64,000 bases of DNA, from assembly GCF_900182645.1 (NCBI RefSeq), contig NZ_FXTA01000007.1, forward strand, positions 1 to 64,000, given 5' to 3'. The position numbers and the translations under genes were made by a program. Under the pieces are notes generated by a model that was not told the DNA's origin, ran no database searches, and saw only the letters and a program-made list of their open reading frames with translations. Of the stretch, positions 52,119-60,517 are shown one piece after another. This DNA is from Flavobacterium resistens. GTDB taxonomy: Bacteria > Bacteroidota > Bacteroidia > Flavobacteriales > Flavobacteriaceae. Each line of letters opens with the position of its first letter. The stretch's first letter is position 1.

Positions 52119-52958
52119 CTAGAAAACTCTGGCAAGATTAAATCCAAAAAATATATCTCCTTTTGTCCAGTCTCCTGTTGTTCTTCCAAGATATCCAGCT
52201 TCATCAATTGCTTGAGAGCTGGTAAAATGCATTTGAAAAACATGCCCGCCGGTTTCTAAATCAAAACCTATAGATAACGGATTTTTATAAAGAGAATTTG
52301 GTGCTCTGTTTAAATGCGCCGCATAATCCATATTTAAAGACCAGCGTTTAGCGAATTTATATCTACCTCCAAACCCCACGGCATATTGAGTATTGCTTTG
52401 GTCTACGTCTTCAACAAAATTTTGATGAAAGAATGACGGCACAATTTCTAAAGACAGCTTTTCAGAAAATTTTCTGGAAATCAGCAGCTGCGCAACATAA
52501 GTAAGCCTGTCTTTAAATTGAAGTTTCGGATACAGACTTTCTTTTAATGTATTATTAATAGACAAACTATTAAATCCGGCGATAGTAACAGGGAAACCGT
52601 CTTTTATTTGAGGAAACAGCATATATTTTGTTGCAAAGTCATAAGCAAATTCACTTCGGGCTGCACTTACATTAAGTCCATTTGTTACACCGTAAATAAA
52701 TTTAATCTGCGTATTGGCATTATCGAGTCCATAAAAACCTTCAAAACCATCTTTAATAGAGCCGAATCGGTGTGCAACAACAAAATACAAATCGCCTTTT
52801 GCGGCCAATTTTGTAGATTCGAGATTAACGATTTTTAAGGCTTTGAATGCAGATGTCACTTTTTCTTTTGCAGAAGGAGTTTCTACTCCAGACAATAAAT
52901 CGGTTTGGGAGAAGGTTAACAGCGGAAATAAAAAAAATAATAGAATAAAGTTTTTCAT
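52119..52958 (-). CDS. DUF5777 family outer-membrane beta-barrel protein
   Basis: 279 residues: signal peptide (...LLTFSQ), then alternating beta-strand sequence with FVVAHRFGSIKDGFEGFYGLDNANT, a DUF5777 hallmark, and the C-terminal aromatic FGFNLARVF, an OMP ending. DUF5777 proteins often occur with cytochrome c, YceI and OB-fold genes, as here. Role unknown; the neighbourhood suggests electron- or haem-related export. Confidence 0.85.
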   Translation of the reverse strand: MKNFILLFFLFPLLTFSQTDLLSGVETPSAKEKVTSAFKALKIVNLESTKLAAKGDLYFVVAHRFGSIKDGFEGFYGLDNANTQIKFIYGVTNGLNVSAARSEFAYDFATKYMLFPQIKDGFPVTIAGFNSLSINNTLKESLYPKLQFKDRLTYVAQLLISRKFSEKLSLEIVPSFFHQNFVEDVDQSNTQYAVGFGGRYKFAKRWSLNMDYAAHLNRAPNSLYKNPLSIGFDLETGGHVFQMHFTSSQAIDEAGYLGRTTGDWTKGDIFFGFNLARVF

Positions 52959-52985
52959 GAGGTTAGTTTTAAATTGTTATTTGTA

Positions 52986-53375
52986 TTAGTGTACAACTGA
53001 AGATTGGTCTATTTTAAATTCCTGGAGCAATTCGTCATATCCTAAAAAACGCCCTTTAATTTTTAGGGTTTTTCCAGATATAATATTTTGCGGCAAACGG
53101 TTTTTGAATGTCACAAATACTTTTTCGCTCATAACAATTCCATTACTGGCTTTATCAATACTTGTTACTCGTGCAGATAGTTCAATTGTTTTGTCCTGAT
53201 ATTTGATGTAAGCCAGACTGTCGTTTGAAGTAAACTCTCTTTCTAGTTCGCTAACGGTTACAACATAATCGGCAGTTTCTGATTCTATATTTCTATGCCC
53301 TTTGTAGATGTAGAGGTACGCTGAAATTCCGATTATTATAAAAAGGAAAATTGTAATTAGTATTTTTTTTCTCAT
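52986..53375 (-). CDS. OB-fold (tRNA_anti-like) membrane-anchored protein
   Basis: 129 residues: membrane helix 5-22, then an OB-fold-like beta domain (YQDKTIELSARVTSID, SEKVFVTFKN, GKTLKIKGRFLGYDELLQEFKIDQ). From memory this matches the tRNA_anti-like (OB-fold) family used in periplasmic binding roles. It is 27 bp from the DUF5777 gene, so co-transcribed. Confidence 0.75.
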   Translation of the reverse strand: MRKKILITIFLFIIIGISAYLYIYKGHRNIESETADYVVTVSELEREFTSNDSLAYIKYQDKTIELSARVTSIDKASNGIVMSEKVFVTFKNRLPQNIISGKTLKIKGRFLGYDELLQEFKIDQSSVVH

Positions 53376-53546
53376 AACTGGTTTTTAGTATTTCAAATTA
53401 TCTACGTTAAAAAATACCTATTGGATTTAAATCATTAAATATGCCTCTTGCCAAATCTGTATTATTCTTTTCAACGTATATAATTTTGAAATGCCTGATG
53501 ATCCTTAAAAAAATCATGTATTTATTTATAACTAAAAACCAATCTT

Positions 53547-53915
53547 ATGAATTTAAAAACCCTTTTCGCCATCTCATCATTAGCTTCAATTTTTGTAAGT
53601 TGTGCCAACGATGATCCAAGTACTTTAATTGACTCTACACCAATTAATGGTTTGGCAACATACAACCAAAATGTAAAATCTATTATTGATAATAACTGTG
53701 TTGTATGCCATGCGGCAGTTCCTAAAAATGGAGCGCCGATGTCTTTAGTTACTTATGAACAGGTTAAAAATGCAGTTTTAAATCGAGGATTGCTTACACG
53801 AATTTCTTTAGAAAATGGAGATAGTTCCTTAATGCCACAGGGTGGCCCAAGATTGCCTCAAGCGACTATTGACATTATAAATAAATGGAATCAGGATGGA
53901 TTATTAGAAAAATAA
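53547..53915 (+). CDS. Cytochrome c-type lipoprotein
   Basis: 122 residues. Lipid Cys C19 (IFVSC), haem-attachment CVVCH (C51, C54, H55), and a late Met in SLMPQGG as likely sixth ligand, with a C-terminal INKWNQDGLLEK helix. A membrane-anchored monohaem carrier. It is divergent from the OB-fold gene with 171 bp between, and is followed at 15 bp by the first YceI gene. Confidence 0.88.
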   Translation: MNLKTLFAISSLASIFVSCANDDPSTLIDSTPINGLATYNQNVKSIIDNNCVVCHAAVPKNGAPMSLVTYEQVKNAVLNRGLLTRISLENGDSSLMPQGGPRLPQATIDIINKWNQDGLLEK

Positions 53916-53929
53916 TCTATAACAAGAAC

Positions 53930-54469
53930 ATGAAGAAAATCATAATAATGCCAATGCTATTGGCTTCTTTTATTGTTTTTTCACAAGAAAAAATAGTAAC
54001 CAAATCTGCAACAATAACTCTGGAAGCTTCAGTACCTTCTTTTCAGCCGGTTGCAGGAACTAACAGCAATGTAACTTTTGTTTTGAATCCCGCAACTGGA
54101 GAAGTAGCAAGTCTGGCTTTAATGAAAGGATTTGAATTTGAAATGGCATTAATGGAAGAACATTTTAATGAAAATTACATGGAAACCGATAAATATCCAA
54201 AAGCTATTTTTAGAGGGCAAATAGAAGGATTCGACATTAAAAATCTAACTGAAGATTATAAAGATTATATCATAAAAGGAAAATTAGAAGTACATGGAAA
54301 ATCCAAGGATATAAGTGCCAGTGCAAAAATTACAAGATCGGGTTCCAGAGTCACCCTTATATCTGATTTTGAAATAAATGCAAGTGATTTTAACATTCCA
54401 ATTCCAGCGCTTATTAAATATAAACTGGATAATAAAGTCAAAATTCAAATTATTGCAGTTTTAAAATAA
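53930..54469 (+). CDS. YceI family lipid-binding protein, copy 1
   Basis: 179 residues from Met at 53930, where a signal peptide (...LASFIVFSQ) begins; the frame is open back to 53885 inside the cytochrome end, which is not used. YceI lipocalin-like beta-barrel with SATITLEASVPSF, FEMALMEEHFNENYMETDKYPKA and a final strand. YceI proteins bind isoprenoid quinones or polyprenyl lipids in the periplasm. It is 15 bp after the cytochrome gene and paralogous to copy 2. Confidence 0.88.
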   Translation: MKKIIIMPMLLASFIVFSQEKIVTKSATITLEASVPSFQPVAGTNSNVTFVLNPATGEVASLALMKGFEFEMALMEEHFNENYMETDKYPKAIFRGQIEGFDIKNLTEDYKDYIIKGKLEVHGKSKDISASAKITRSGSRVTLISDFEINASDFNIPIPALIKYKLDNKVKIQIIAVLK

Positions 54470-54516
54470 GACTGCGCAAAAGTAGAATGATTTTATAAAA
54501 AAATAAAGGCGAAATA

Positions 54517-55068
54517 ATGAAAAAAACAATACTTATTGCAATGCTGTGTGTTTGCGCCATTGGCGTATCACAAGAAAAAATGGTCAGTAAATCGGCAAAA
54601 GTTACTTTTGAAGCTTCCGTTCCTTCTTTTGAAGAAGTTAAAGCAGTAAATCGGAATGTTACTTTTGTTTTGAATCCAGCAACAGGAGAGATTGCAAGTT
54701 TAGCACTGATGAAAGGTTTCCAGTTTAAGGTTGCTTTAATGGAAGAACACTTTAATGAAAATTACATCGAAAGTGACCAATATCCAAAAGCCGTATTTAA
54801 AGGAAAAATAGAAGGATTTGATCTTCAAAGTTTAAGCGCAGATGCTAAGGATTTTATCATTAAAGGCAAATTAGAACTTCACGGTAAATCCAGGGATATA
54901 AATACAGCTGCAAAGATAAGCAGATCACCATCAGGTGTCAGCATTTCATGTAATTTCAGCGTAAATGCCAGTGATTTTAATATTGAAATCCCAAATTTGG
55001 TTAAAAGCAAGCTTTCCAATAAAATAAATATCCAAGTTGTCGCAGTCTTAGGTACAAAAAGACAATAA
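54517..55068 (+). CDS. YceI family lipid-binding protein, copy 2
   Basis: 183 residues: signal peptide (...CVCAIGVSQ), same YceI barrel as copy 1 (VTFEASVPSFEEV, LNPATGEIASLALMKGF, MEEHFNENYIESDQYPKAV). The two are clearly a tandem duplication, diverged mainly at the linker and the C-terminus. It ends the plus-strand run before the AraC gene. Confidence 0.88.
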   Translation: MKKTILIAMLCVCAIGVSQEKMVSKSAKVTFEASVPSFEEVKAVNRNVTFVLNPATGEIASLALMKGFQFKVALMEEHFNENYIESDQYPKAVFKGKIEGFDLQSLSADAKDFIIKGKLELHGKSRDINTAAKISRSPSGVSISCNFSVNASDFNIEIPNLVKSKLSNKINIQVVAVLGTKRQ

Positions 55069-55115
55069 CCTCCTAAACACTATCTTGAAAAGTCAGTAAT
55101 TTTTATATCAAAAAA

Positions 55116-56006
55116 ATGGAGGAAGAAATACAAATTGAGGACGGTCTTACCCTTATTCGTTTCCAGAACGACAGTTCAGAATCTTTTTCTGCACAGCGCG
55201 AAATAGGTGCCGGGCTGATACAGTTTCATTTCGGACTAAAAGGCAATGCATTTTTTTTGTCCAGTCAGAACCATTGCACTTTAGAATTGAAAGAGGAAAA
55301 ATCACTGATTTTGTGCAATCTGCAGCATCAGTCATTTCTTAAGTTAGAACTTTCTCCAAATTCATGGGTGATTTCTGTTATTGTTTCGATTAATAAATTT
55401 CACTCGTTATTTTCCGTTCAAGCAGATTATATTTCTATTTTAAGCCCCGATAAGAAGAAAAAAAAGTATTATGCCGAAGGGACCATCTGTCCTTCTATGG
55501 CTGTTGTTTTGAGCCAGTTATTTCATTACAGCCTTCATCCTTCCCTAAAGAACCTTTATTATAAAGGAAAAGGATATGAATTATTGAGTTTGTATTTCAA
55601 TAAAATGGAAGATCCAAACGCAGTGCAATGTCCGTTTTTGATTGATGAAGATAACGTGCTGAAAATCAAAAAAGCCAGAGAAATACTTATCGCTAATATG
55701 GCCGAACCGCCAGGACTGCAGCAGCTGGCAGATGAAATTGGACTGAATATGAAAAAATTAAAAATAGGCTTCAAACAAATTTATGGTGATACGGTATACG
55801 GTTTTCTGTTTGACTACAAAATGGATTTCGCCTTAAAACTATTGGACAGCGGTTCTTACAATGTAAATGAAGTCGGGCTGAAAATAGGATACAGCACCGG
55901 AAGCCACTTTATTGCGGGATTCAAGAAAAAATTTTCCACAACCCCAAAAAGATATCTAATGTCCATTAACACCAATCATAAAAACAGTATCGCTTTTATA
56001 AATTAG
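55116..56006 (+). CDS. AraC family regulator upstream of hemH
   Basis: 296 residues. N-terminal domain without an obvious metal cupin His set, then a C-terminal double HTH (LQQLADEIGLNMKKLKIGFKQIYG and VNEVGLKIGYSTGSHFIAGFKKKFS) ending TTPKRYLMSI. It lies 81 bp before hemH and reads the same way, so it likely controls haem synthesis or the neighbouring haem cluster. The effector is unknown. Confidence 0.85.
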   Translation: MEEEIQIEDGLTLIRFQNDSSESFSAQREIGAGLIQFHFGLKGNAFFLSSQNHCTLELKEEKSLILCNLQHQSFLKLELSPNSWVISVIVSINKFHSLFSVQADYISILSPDKKKKKYYAEGTICPSMAVVLSQLFHYSLHPSLKNLYYKGKGYELLSLYFNKMEDPNAVQCPFLIDEDNVLKIKKAREILIANMAEPPGLQQLADEIGLNMKKLKIGFKQIYGDTVYGFLFDYKMDFALKLLDSGSYNVNEVGLKIGYSTGSHFIAGFKKKFSTTPKRYLMSINTNHKNSIAFIN

Positions 56007-56086
56007 AGCATAAATAAAAATATATTGATTAATTTCTAAGAAACGGCAAGCACTGAGTTTGAACAAAGCTTAAAACAAAAACGATA

Positions 56087-57100
56087 ATGAAAGGCGTATT
56101 ATTAGTAAATTTGGGATCTCCCAAAAGTCCCGCACCAAAAGATGTAAAACCGTATTTAGATGAATTTCTAATGGATAAATACGTGATCGATGTTCCGTAT
56201 TTGTTTAGAGCTTTATTAGTGCGAGGCATCATCTTAAGAAAAAGACCCGAAGAATCGGCACATGCTTATGCAAAAATCTGGTGGGATGAAGGTTCGCCCC
56301 TTGTGGTGCTTTCAGAAAGAATGCAGAAAAAAGTACAGCCTTTGGTAAATGTACCGGTTGAACTTGCAATGCGTTACGGAAGCATGACCATCGAGAAAGG
56401 ACTTCAGGAATTAAACGATAAAGGAGTTACCCAAGTACTGCTTTTTCCGTTATATCCTCAATATGCAATGGCTTCGACTTTGACTATTTTGGTAAAGGCT
56501 GAAGAAATCCGCAAGAAGAAATTCCCACACATGACTTTTACTGATGTTCCTGCGTTTTACAACAAACCGGATTACATCAGGAATTTAGCCGATTCCATTC
56601 AGAAACATTTAGTTGGTTTTAATTACGATCACTTATTATTCTCGTATCACGGAATTCCCGAGCGTCATATTCGCAAGACAGATGTAACCAAATCACATTG
56701 TAAAATTGACGGTTCCTGCTGCAGCATTCCATCTCCAGCACACGATTTCTGTTATCGTCACCAATGTTATGAAACTACAAGACAAGTCATAAAATTATTA
56801 GGACTTCCTGCTGATAAATACAGTCTGACTTTTCAATCGCGTTTAGCCGGAGACAAATGGTTAGAACCTTATACAGATGTTGAAATTGATAACATGCCGG
56901 CAAAAGGAATCAAGAAACTAGCGGTTGTAACACCGGCTTTCGTTTCGGATTGTTTAGAAACACTCGAAGAAATCGCCATGCGCGCCAAAGAAGATTTTGA
57001 GAAAAATGGAGGAGAAAATTTCCTGGCTATTCCCTGTTTGAATGACGACCAGAAGTGGTGCCAGACTGTTAGCAGCTGGATTAATGAGTGGGCTGAATAA
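56087..57100 (+). CDS. hemH: Ferrochelatase
   Basis: 337 residues. Start LLVNLGSPKSPAPKDVKPYLDEFL; substrate-site YHGIPERHIRKTD with the catalytic His; CSIPSPAHDFCYRHQC Cys-rich loop, and the GVVTPAFVSDCLETLEEI block with the conserved Glu. It inserts ferrous iron into protoporphyrin IX, the last step of haem synthesis. It is 80 bp after the AraC gene. Confidence 0.95.
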   Translation: MKGVLLVNLGSPKSPAPKDVKPYLDEFLMDKYVIDVPYLFRALLVRGIILRKRPEESAHAYAKIWWDEGSPLVVLSERMQKKVQPLVNVPVELAMRYGSMTIEKGLQELNDKGVTQVLLFPLYPQYAMASTLTILVKAEEIRKKKFPHMTFTDVPAFYNKPDYIRNLADSIQKHLVGFNYDHLLFSYHGIPERHIRKTDVTKSHCKIDGSCCSIPSPAHDFCYRHQCYETTRQVIKLLGLPADKYSLTFQSRLAGDKWLEPYTDVEIDNMPAKGIKKLAVVTPAFVSDCLETLEEIAMRAKEDFEKNGGENFLAIPCLNDDQKWCQTVSSWINEWAE

Positions 57101-57248
57101 TGCTAAAATAGCAATAGGGAATATTGGAGCTTTCATTATTAATATATCAATTCGCCCCTTGTATTCATTTTAATTTATTTTTTTACCTCTTTTAAAACCA
57201 AAAAGAATATTAAAGCGTAAATGACTTTATAACTTAAAAAAAGTAATT

Positions 57249-57803
57249 ATGAAAACTAGAAAATTTTTAGCAGCAGCAATCCTGGCATTAGGATTTGGAT
57301 TGACATCATTTGCACAAAAAACAGTAATGGTTGGTGGAGCAGCTATGTATCCTAATAAAAATATTATAGAAAATGCGGTAAACTCAAAGGATCATACCAC
57401 CTTGGTAGCAGCAGTAAAAGCAGCAGGATTAGTTGAAACTTTACAAGGTAAAGGGCCATTTACTGTTTTTGCACCAACAAATGAAGCATTTAGTAAATTG
57501 CCGGCTGGAACTGTTGAAACATTATTGAAACCTGAGAATATTAAATCATTACAAACTATATTGACATATCATGTAGTGGCCGGTAAAATGAATAGTTCTG
57601 ATATTGCAAAAGCAATAAAAGCTGGTAAAGGAAAAGCTTCTTTAAAAACAGTTAGCGGCGGAACTCTAACTGCCTGGATGGATGGAAAAGATTTGTACAT
57701 TAGTGACGAAAGTGGCAATAAAGCTAAAGTTACAATTTCAGATGTAAATCAATCTAATGGTGTCATTCATGTAGTGGATACAGTACTGCTTCCAAAAATG
57801 TAG
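57249..57803 (+). CDS. Fasciclin (FAS1) domain exported protein
   Basis: 184 residues: signal peptide (...FGLTSFAQ), then one FAS1 domain with the H1 motif FTVFAPTNEAFSKLP and H2-like NGVIHVVDTVLLP. FAS1 proteins act in adhesion or cell-surface interaction. ECF sigma/anti-sigma pairs often accompany FAS1 genes in Bacteroidota; such a pair is at 47.5-48.8 kb. Its perfect terminator is at 57827. Confidence 0.9.
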   Translation: MKTRKFLAAAILALGFGLTSFAQKTVMVGGAAMYPNKNIIENAVNSKDHTTLVAAVKAAGLVETLQGKGPFTVFAPTNEAFSKLPAGTVETLLKPENIKSLQTILTYHVVAGKMNSSDIAKAIKAGKGKASLKTVSGGTLTAWMDGKDLYISDESGNKAKVTISDVNQSNGVIHVVDTVLLPKM

Positions 57804-57826
57804 TCTGCTGAAAATAAATTACAATT

Positions 57827-57848
57827 AAGCCCTGAAATTTCAGGGCTT
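57827..57848 (+). terminator. Terminator of the fasciclin gene
   Basis: AAGCCCTGAAA meets its exact complement TTTCAGGGCTT with no loop bases, followed by TTTATAT. Confidence 0.8.
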
Positions 57849-58084
57849 TTTATATAATTACTATGCGACAATAGTAATAGTCAATTGTATAAGAGATTTT
57901 GATTACCATTTTATTGTCAGCTCAAAACTTTAAATGTAAGGAATTGATATCTTTTTTTTTACAAAAAATTAAGGCTGTTTCTTTTTATTTAGGGTAAAAT
58001 AACATATAAAACTAAATATATTTCTGCTTCAATCCCCAACGGTACATCCAAACCAAAATACTGAAGACATAGAAAGACAGCCTC

Positions 58085-58290
58085 TACTTCCAGTACGCCA
58101 ATCTCTTTAAATCCTCCATAAAATGGTTTGTAATCTGTCCTTTAGGGGTCACTTGACGGGACATAAAAACAGTAAATACTTACAAGAAAAAGACTTAGAA
58201 AAAGACTAAAAATAGGGCAAAAAAAGTCCATCTTAAAAAAATGGACTTTGAGTGTAGAAAAGCATATTGCGAATTCCACTCCCAAAATTC
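58085..58290 (+). repeat. R3, intergenic recombination-site-like repeat (left end of cargo block 2)
   Basis: Part of the 809 bp gap 57804-58612. Right arm (58155-58290) aligns with R4 (61409-61545), including the AGTCCAT/ATGGACT hairpin at 58224-58248. The core is GTTTGTAATCTGT (58126 on) through GGGTCACTT (58146-58154) to ACATAAA (58161-58167). The minus-strand peptide QITNHFMEDLKRLAYWK then stop reads through the left arm. The left flank differs from all other copies. The rest of the gap is AT-rich and gene-free. Confidence 0.75.
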
Positions 58291-58578
58291 TACTGTTTCA
58301 ATAAAAATGAAGTAAGCCGAATTAATTTTTTGTTTAAATTCTCCGATCTTTAAAACGATATAATTAAATATTATTTAATTAACTATTCTTTTAGTTTTAA
58401 CTGACTAACTTTATAGAACTTACTTAAAAAATCAAATTGAAATGAGTTCAAATATTTCAGTTAGTAAAATATGTATTTATTATTATGAATTTATCGCACA
58501 TAAAACCACCAAAATATTGTTCTTCAAAATAATTCATTGACTTTTGTAACACGACTATTTTTTACTTGTCCAAATAAT

Positions 58579-58596
58579 AGTAACAATACTGTTACT
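58579..58596. promoter_or_regulatory. Inverted repeat before the SDR start
   Basis: AGTAACA at 58579-58585 and TGTTACT at 58590-58596 form a perfect 7-bp inverted repeat with a 4-bp spacer, 17 bp before the SDR start codon. This is a likely repressor operator. Confidence 0.5.
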
Positions 58597-58612
58597 GTTA
58601 AATTTTAAAATA

Positions 58613-59362
58613 ATGGACAAATTAAAAAACAAAGTTGCCGTAATAACAGGAGGTAGCAGTGGAATTGGTTTAGCGACAGCCAAAGAATTTATCGCAAATG
58701 GTGCAAAGGTTGTTATCTTTGGAAGAAATAAGCAGTCACTTGACGAAATAACAAAAGAGTTGGGCTCTATGTGCTATGGAATTCAGGGCGATGTAACTAA
58801 TATTTCCGATTTAGAAAAATTATACACCGACACAAAATCAAAATTTGGCGGAATAGATATTGTCTTTGTAAACGTAGGACAAGGAAAATTGGCTCCAATT
58901 GCTGAAACATCAGAAACCTTTTTTGATGAAATGATTAATGTAAACCTGAAAGGAGCATATTTTTCTTTACAAAAGGCTATTGCACATTTAAATCCAAATG
59001 CTTCTATCATTATTACTACTTCTTGGTTAAATGAAATTGGCTTTGGCGGAAGTAGTTTATTGAGTGCCAGCAAGGCCGCACTTCGTTCAGTTGTACGCGT
59101 TGCCAACGCCGAACTTGCTTCACAAGGAATTAGAGTGAATGCGGTGAGCCCTGGACCGATAGGAACACCCTTTTGGGGCAAAATTGGATTATCGGACGAT
59201 GTTTTACAAGGTGCTGCCGAAGCAATAACCAATCAAACGGCACTAAAAAGATTTGGACAGCCTGAAGAAGTTGCGAAAGCAGTGCTATTTCTAGCCTCAA
59301 ATGACTCATCATATATTACTGGACACGAAATAGCTGTAGATGGTGGTATAAATCAAGTTTAA
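58613..59362 (+). CDS. Short-chain dehydrogenase/reductase lacking the catalytic Tyr
   Basis: 249 residues, classical SDR layout: cofactor motif TGGSSGIGLA at 12-21, NVNLKGAY-like helix, Ser in IITTSW, and PGPIGTPFWG. The active-site YxxxK is replaced: the residue four before K154 (in LSASK) is L150, not Tyr. Standard redox chemistry is therefore doubtful. It opens cargo block 2, 57 bp before the sigma gene. Confidence 0.85.
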   Translation: MDKLKNKVAVITGGSSGIGLATAKEFIANGAKVVIFGRNKQSLDEITKELGSMCYGIQGDVTNISDLEKLYTDTKSKFGGIDIVFVNVGQGKLAPIAETSETFFDEMINVNLKGAYFSLQKAIAHLNPNASIIITTSWLNEIGFGGSSLLSASKAALRSVVRVANAELASQGIRVNAVSPGPIGTPFWGKIGLSDDVLQGAAEAITNQTALKRFGQPEEVAKAVLFLASNDSSYITGHEIAVDGGINQV

Positions 59363-59419
59363 TCTATAAATCAGTCAACTGTAAACTTTACGGTTTGCAG
59401 TTGGCTTTATCTTATAATC

Positions 59420-60292
59420 ATGAAAAATCCTTTTCAACTTAATTATACTGACCAAATAGATACAGACTTGGTTAAACTTGCTATCAGTGGCGATAAAAAA
59501 GCATTACAAAATCTTATTATTAGACACCAGTTATTTATATATAACCTTGCCTTAAAAATGACAAAAGGCGTTGAAGATGCTGAAGATTTAACACAAGAAG
59601 TATTTATTAAAGCTATTACGGCTTTGGCTAAATTCGAAGGTAAAAGCAGCTTTAGAACCTGGCTGTACAGAATTACTATAAATCATTTTCTAAATACTAA
59701 AAAAAGTAAGGCTGAATTACAAACAACAGACTTTGAAACATACTTCGATTCAATTGATACTATTCCTAATCATACCTTAACAACGGATGAACAAAATGAG
59801 CTCACCGACTCAATAGAAGAAATTAGAATTAATTGTACAGCAGGAATGCTGCTTTGTCTTGACAGAGAACAGAGGATGATTTATATTCTTGGAGAAATGT
59901 TTTGTATTGACCACAATTTAGGTTCTGAAATTTTAGGAATTTCTGCAGGTAATTTTCGGATACGTTTAATGAGGGCAAGGCAGGACTTATATAATTGGAT
60001 GAACGAAAGATGTGGATTGGTAAACAAGTCTAACCCTTGCAGGTGTGCAAAAAAAACAAAGGCATACATTAAGGCAGGTTTTGTAGACCCTAATAATTTG
60101 GTATTCAACACTCGTTATAAGAAAAAAATTTACGAAGTGTCAGAACATAACGCATTGCCAATTACAAATACAATTGAAGACCTGAACAAGGATGTTTTTC
60201 AGCAACATCCTTTACAAGAACCAGTTACTTCACAAAAAATAGTTAGAGAAATCTTCAATAATGATTTCATCAAATTAATTTTAAAAACATAA
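59420..60292 (+). CDS. Sigma-70 family factor with C-terminal Cys motif
   Basis: 290 residues. Region 2 is clear (LFIYNLALKMTKGVEDAED, LTQEVFIKAITALAKF, SFRTWLYRITINHFL). Region 4 is weaker (LLCLDREQRMIYILGEMF, LGISAGNFRIRLMRARQDLYNWM). The C-terminal 100 residues have C198, C207 and C209 (CGLVNKSNPCRC), which could be a zinc or redox site, then an unrecognised tail. This length is well above a normal ECF factor. It sits between the SDR and hydrolase genes. Confidence 0.8.
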   Translation: MKNPFQLNYTDQIDTDLVKLAISGDKKALQNLIIRHQLFIYNLALKMTKGVEDAEDLTQEVFIKAITALAKFEGKSSFRTWLYRITINHFLNTKKSKAELQTTDFETYFDSIDTIPNHTLTTDEQNELTDSIEEIRINCTAGMLLCLDREQRMIYILGEMFCIDHNLGSEILGISAGNFRIRLMRARQDLYNWMNERCGLVNKSNPCRCAKKTKAYIKAGFVDPNNLVFNTRYKKKIYEVSEHNALPITNTIEDLNKDVFQQHPLQEPVTSQKIVREIFNNDFIKLILKT

Positions 60293-60517
60293 ATCAGAAT
60301 GATTGAAGAGAACAGTCACCAATACAAGTTTTGCATCATCGGCGGCTGATCGCCATCATGTTTTATTCACAAAAAACTTATATTCAAATTCAAATTAATC
60401 TATTTGATGGCTATGGCTACAGTACAATACTGAGCCTTGTCAATTTCAAAGTAGTCCAATACTCAAAAATGTATTAGGAACAAAATTTTGCATTCTACAA
60501 TTTAAAATAATAAATAA
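60293..60517 (+). other. Intergenic region with a possible gene-start remnant
   Basis: 225 bp. A short reading frame at 60299-60349 gives MIEENSHQYKFCIIGG then stop; CIIGG could be the first strand of a FAD/NAD-binding fold, followed by degenerate sequence. It may be a decayed gene start. No other coding signal is seen. Confidence 0.3.

Noticed and set aside
47181..58290. Classical integron attC array
   Set aside because: No IntI-type integrase feature was recognised, cargo blocks are far larger than single-gene cassettes, and no R'/R'' boxes of attC type were found.
58783..59232. 149-residue antisense frame in the SDR gene
   Set aside because: Shadow of the SDR with no recognisable domain.
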